A stretch of 64,000 bases of DNA from Whalleya microplaca. Its lineage: Eukaryota > Ascomycota > Sordariomycetes > Xylariales > Xylariaceae. Each line of letters begins with the position of its first letter. Positions within the stretch are counted from its first letter, which is position 1. The stretch spans positions 186,001-250,000 of the forward strand of contig MU385732.1 of assembly GCA_022497155.1 (NCBI GenBank), read 5' to 3'. The notes under the pieces were generated by a model. It was not told the origin of the DNA. It worked only from the letters and a program-made list of their open reading frames with translations, and made no database searches. This document shows, piece by piece, positions 60,248 to 64,000 of this stretch. Both the position numbers and the translations under genes were made by a program.

Positions 60248-61186
60248 GGCTTCAAAGGGTTATAGAGGAAGTACAAGTGCAGGCAGATTGCGTGTTCCTT
60301 TTTATGACATTTAATAGGAATTGTTGAGCGCCAAGATTTGTGTGGATATTGTCGATTGCGGGCGGGCGCAAACAAAAAAGGGGTCAGTCATTAATCAAAC
60401 GATTGAGCCTTATCGGGATGTCAAGATGGACAGTCACAAGTGGACAAGTTTGTTGTTGTCGCAAGAAGGTCTAGGCAGAGTACAAATGACTGCAGTTCAA
60501 TGTGTGTATGTCACAGAAAGCAAGACCCGAGGGCGAAAGGACGGACGTCATTGTCCTCCGGGTACAGAGACGGGTGCAGGATCGATCGACGGGCTGGAAT
60601 CAGCCGACGGCAAGGGCTCTAATAATTGATGGAAGGTCTAAGTCAGCTAAACAGCGAACCCCGGGGTAACTGCGACCACCTCTGATCGTGAAACGCTCCT
60701 TCTACTTGCTGGCAACCTTATTATAGGAGGCGGTGTTATACCAGGTATCTGTATTACGACTAAAAACAGTCGTATCTGACCGAAATAATAGTAAAGAGCG
60801 TTTCTGGTGTAACATGCAATCGTAAATATGTTTTAGCGCTCCACGGTTCAAGAGGAAGCGCTAGGGTCACGAGATCAACTGCCCCTCTCGTTCTGTAACT
60901 TCTTCACCTGAAAGGTAGACAATTGAGACATGTGAAATCAATGATTAGTAAAGATAAGATTGTCAATCCGGCTAGGGCCGGCAAACCCTGGACATGAGTG
61001 ATGATCTTGAGACATCAATACCAGCCCTTACTACCTAGTACCTATACAAACTATGGCCTCCGAAACAACCAGCCAAAGAATTGCTTGAATCTCCGCGTCA
61101 ACATGTTGCGTTACAAGACATCCATCCCACTCACTGAAACTTCTCATCATAACCATGCTTTGCCATTATCAAACCTCATTCCTTTG
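60248..61186. other. intergenic region
   Basis: It separates two tandem minus-strand genes and holds the kinase promoter. A 102-codon plus-strand frame (60321-60629) has no recognisable content. Confidence 0.6.
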
Positions 61187-63241
61187 TCATGCGTCTTCAT
61201 CATCATCCTCGTCCTTGGGTTTGAACCCTAAAGCTTGGCCAACTTTATGAAATATGTTTGCTATATAGGCCGCCCACTCATCCATCACATCGCTGAAAAA
61301 CATGAGCAGTCTGCTGAAGAAGAACAGGCTCACAAATGACACGCTGGATATCACAGCGAACGAATACCAGTATGTGTTTGCGTTCCAATAAACATACAGG
61401 TCCTGGATTTGTATCGAGAAGTAACTCGTCATGAAACTGATGGGCAGAAAGAAAACGCTGAGTTTGGCGAGCAAAGTTGCACTTCGCGTGAGTCTTGCTG
61501 TGGCCGCCGAGTCCTTCTGCTGCGTCAGGTTGAAGTACTGTGTGGATGTCAGTTAGTACGAGTTCTGAAACGGGATGATAGCCACTACTTACCGTGGTCG
61601 ACAACGCAGCTATTTCTTCGAGGTACCCTTCAATGGTGTTAAGCATCAGATACTGTAGCCGGTCTCCGAGCCTATCGAAGCGGCTTAGTGCTGAGTCCGT
61701 CAAGGCTACCTTTTTGCGCCTTCCATCTTGAACGCCGTTCGACGGTAAGTCGACTTTCCCAACCGTGATGATCTTGTCGATGAGATTCTTGTAATTTTCG
61801 AAGAGATGCTTAAGCTCCCGCAGGTCTTTGCTCAGGTGATGCAATGTAGGTATGACCTCGGAGCTCTTGTTTGTAATTTTCTTGTGCTGCAAGACCTTGG
61901 TCAATATCAGGCACTTAGTAATCGTGTATGAGGCTCAGCTTACCGTATTCCGGAGGACTTTATGTGTCTGAAAGATATTAGCCATGTTTCTGTTGATAAA
62001 TGATGCGTCCACAACTCACCATCCCTTTCAACCTGCGCTCGGCGATCTTCAAGGGGCCGGCCGCGACATAGTCTTCAAACAGATAATAGAAAAGATTGCT
62101 CGTTCCTTCACTCTCCAGATTCACTGGCTGGCCATTGCTATCCAAGGACATGCCTGTTTGGTTTCGACTCAATCCTGGCCTGTCCGTCGCTTCCGTACTG
62201 AGCGTCTCCCGAATTGCGCTTTGGGCAAGTGGATTATTCCTGAAGAGCTCGTAGCCCTGCTTTGATAACTGCACGAGAACATTAAGGGTATTGGACCTGA
62301 TGCTTTTAAGCTCCTCGTCCTGCCATCTCTGCTCCTCTTCCTTCTCCGGCGCTGGTTCGAATGTGGGCGCTTCGTGTATTGACAACACGGTGCCTGGCAA
62401 AATAATGAATAACTTCCTCACCAAGTCTTGAATATGGAAGAGCACGTACAATCATTGCAGAGTACCAGCCATTGCCAGTGCTTTGGTGGCATTATACTAC
62501 CAATACGTTGGTCTTCGGGCTCATGGCTCGGCCTCTTATGTAGCCAATGAGCTCCAATACACAGGGCTTTCTAGGATGTTAGCATCGAGAAGAAGAAGAA
62601 ACATTACGGAGAAGGGTACGCACCGCTACGAGTTTGATCTGTCGAGAAATAGTTGACGGTATCCTTGAGTTGTAGATATAACTGCAGGCTATCGTTATCG
62701 AAGTTGGCGAGGTTGGAAAGTTCTTTTATCCTTGTAGATTTCAACGAGGTATCACCATTCGCCTCGTCGCCCTTTTCTAGGTCTACAGGCGAGTCGCGGT
62801 GTGTATCGACGGAATTCTTGCTTCGGTGTATGTGATCCTTGTCTACCCGTGGTGTAGTTCCGGGCAGGATCATCAACCCACTTAACCTCTTAGAGAAATC
62901 ATATTTCGCCACGATGGGCTTCATTGCATCCTCCTGTGTCCTTGGATCCCATATGTTGCTAAGGATCTAATCAGTATGGAAAACTCGTCTAGAATTAGGA
63001 CTAAAGCGTACATCCATCGGATAGGGTATTCAGAGCCTTTTCTTTCTTCCTCAATAAGTTGCTTGAAGTGGGAAGCACTGAGATTAAAAGCGATACGCGC
63101 ACGTGCAGGTCCGAATTCGACGACGAAGTTTTTGCTGTTTCTGTTTGCGATGTGAGGTTTAGTCTTCTTGAAGACATCTTCTAGATCGAAGTCCTCAAAT
63201 GGGATTTCCGAGCTCCCGAGATCCTTGTTTGACGCCATCAT
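61187..63241 (-). CDS. CorA-like membrane protein (fungal)
   Basis: Seven exons join in phase to 577 residues: 63012-63241, 62624-62958, 62450-62566, 62020-62393, 61944-61967, 61593-61895 (or to 61886) and 61187-61537. The third exon, with acceptor AAAG at 62567, is the only nearby choice without a stop. The large N-terminal soluble part includes HWLHKRPSHEPEDQRIGSIM and KHWQWLVLCND. A helical region (LSKDLRELKHLFENYKNLID, LSRFDRLGDRLQYLMLNTIE) leads to two C-terminal membrane helices (about 482-502 and 517-541) with a short loop. This matches the plan of CorA/Alr/Mrs2 Mg2+ transporters, but the hallmark GMN after the first helix is absent (the region reads FMTSYFSIQIQDL). Transport activity is therefore uncertain. 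Exon 5 is only 24 nt. The tail is acidic (KPKDEDDDEDA). Confidence 0.82.
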
Positions 63242-63911
63242 CGCTTATAGGATGAAAATAGTGTCCAACGTAGAAAATCATACAACATAATCGAGGATGT
63301 ACTGAAGTATTAATACTCGAGAAAGAACGAGAAGAGGCAGGAAAGAGAGGCGCAAAGTCTGCGAAACCAACGTCGCGAAATGAGATCGACGGGGGTTCTG
63401 GTGATCTCTCACATGCAGCAGGCAGCTGAACGACCGGCATAGTGGGGTCTTGGGGGCGGCGGGTGGCGGGTATTCCCATAGTGTTTTGGAGTTCTAGTGT
63501 AACCGCTCACCTAGATAGCCGTTTATGGTCGCTATGGTGGCTACGGCCCCCAACTCTCCTCCTCAACCGCTCTACGGCGGCTACATACATATGTAAGCCG
63601 TTTGATTCGAGGAGCAGGGGTTTCTGATATAAGTTAGGCAGGCCGTTTCTCGTTGAGACGGTAACGAATATACATTATTGTATATCCATGTATGTATAGA
63701 CAAGTCATTACTTCCCAGCCTCATGACTCAACATGATGCTTCAGCGACTAAAAACAATTTGCTCCTCATCTAGACTTTGATGTTGAAAAGAGTTATAAAC
63801 AAGCATTATGCAGAGTCCCGGTTGTCGATCCAGTAGGCGTACTACCTTTTAGCCAATCACTGCTCATCCGTCGATATTTAGAACGTCTCGAAGCTGCATT
63901 TTCGAACCAAC
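63242..63911. other. divergent intergenic region at right end
   Basis: Upstream of the CorA-like gene. A 94-codon minus-strand frame at 63195-63479 overlaps the CorA-like start in another frame and is not supported. Confidence 0.55.
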
Positions 63912-64000
63912 ATGTCCAACGATAATGGGGCTCGAAAATGGAGGATCGAAGTTGTTTCACCAAACGACGAAGGTTGTTGCTTCTATCTCAGCCATTACAA
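63912..64000 (+). CDS. possible gene start, cut by the window edge
   Basis: An ATG at 63912 (AACATGTCC, following an AACCAAC-type fungal leader) opens a frame that stays open to the window edge, reading MSNDNGARKWRIEVVSPNDE and onward for 29 complete codons. The product cannot be recognised from this length. It would be divergent from the CorA-like gene. Confidence 0.3.
   Translation, partial: MSNDNGARKWRIEVVSPNDEGCCFYLSHY

Overview
The window is nuclear DNA of a filamentous ascomycete (Pezizomycotina, most likely Sordariomycetes). The evidence is many short introns of about 50-160 nt with GT...CTAAC/CTGAC...AG signals, fungal-specific protein families, single-copy housekeeping genes on both strands, and long gene-poor intergenic stretches. 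No rRNA, convincing tRNA, CRISPR, plasmid or viral feature was found. Gene models were built by joining reading frames at splice sites and checking that phase is preserved; names come from remembered family signatures, not from a search.

Left part (1-12 kb): a 3' gene end of unknown function; ribosomal protein uL6 (RPL9) divergent from retromer VPS26; nucleoporin NUP120 divergent from recombinase RAD51; and a fungal single-pass membrane protein. From 12 to 20 kb lies a gene-poor tract holding one isolated intronless gene, formyltetrahydrofolate deformylase, with a Gcn4/CPC1-type TGAGTCA site just upstream.

Middle part (20-38 kb), gene-dense: an unknown Ser/Arg-rich protein; a run of ribosome/translation genes (ACL4 chaperone, GIR2, PUF6); a Cys-rich single-pass membrane protein; the divergent pair RPB4 and TRS23 (TRAPP); RPN10 (proteasome) divergent from Borealin/NBL1; and TMA22 (DENR). 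Most neighbours are divergent pairs sharing 0.3-0.8 kb promoters, or convergent pairs.

Right part (38-64 kb): a 1000-residue protein with a C-terminal SAM methyltransferase domain; a 3.7-kb gene-poor stretch; a large transcription-factor-like protein combining a Zn2Cys6-like cluster with C2H2 fingers; a gene-poor tract of about 8 kb containing a perfect hairpin; an ethanolamine/choline kinase; a CorA-like membrane protein; and a possible gene start at the right edge.

No new multi-gene system is evident. The best leads are a TRS23 start codon split by an intron (the unspliced RNA reads start-stop), microsatellites sitting inside introns of four conserved genes, a recurrent TACCTAGGTA palindrome, the dual zinc-domain protein, and the hairpin at 53.86 kb.
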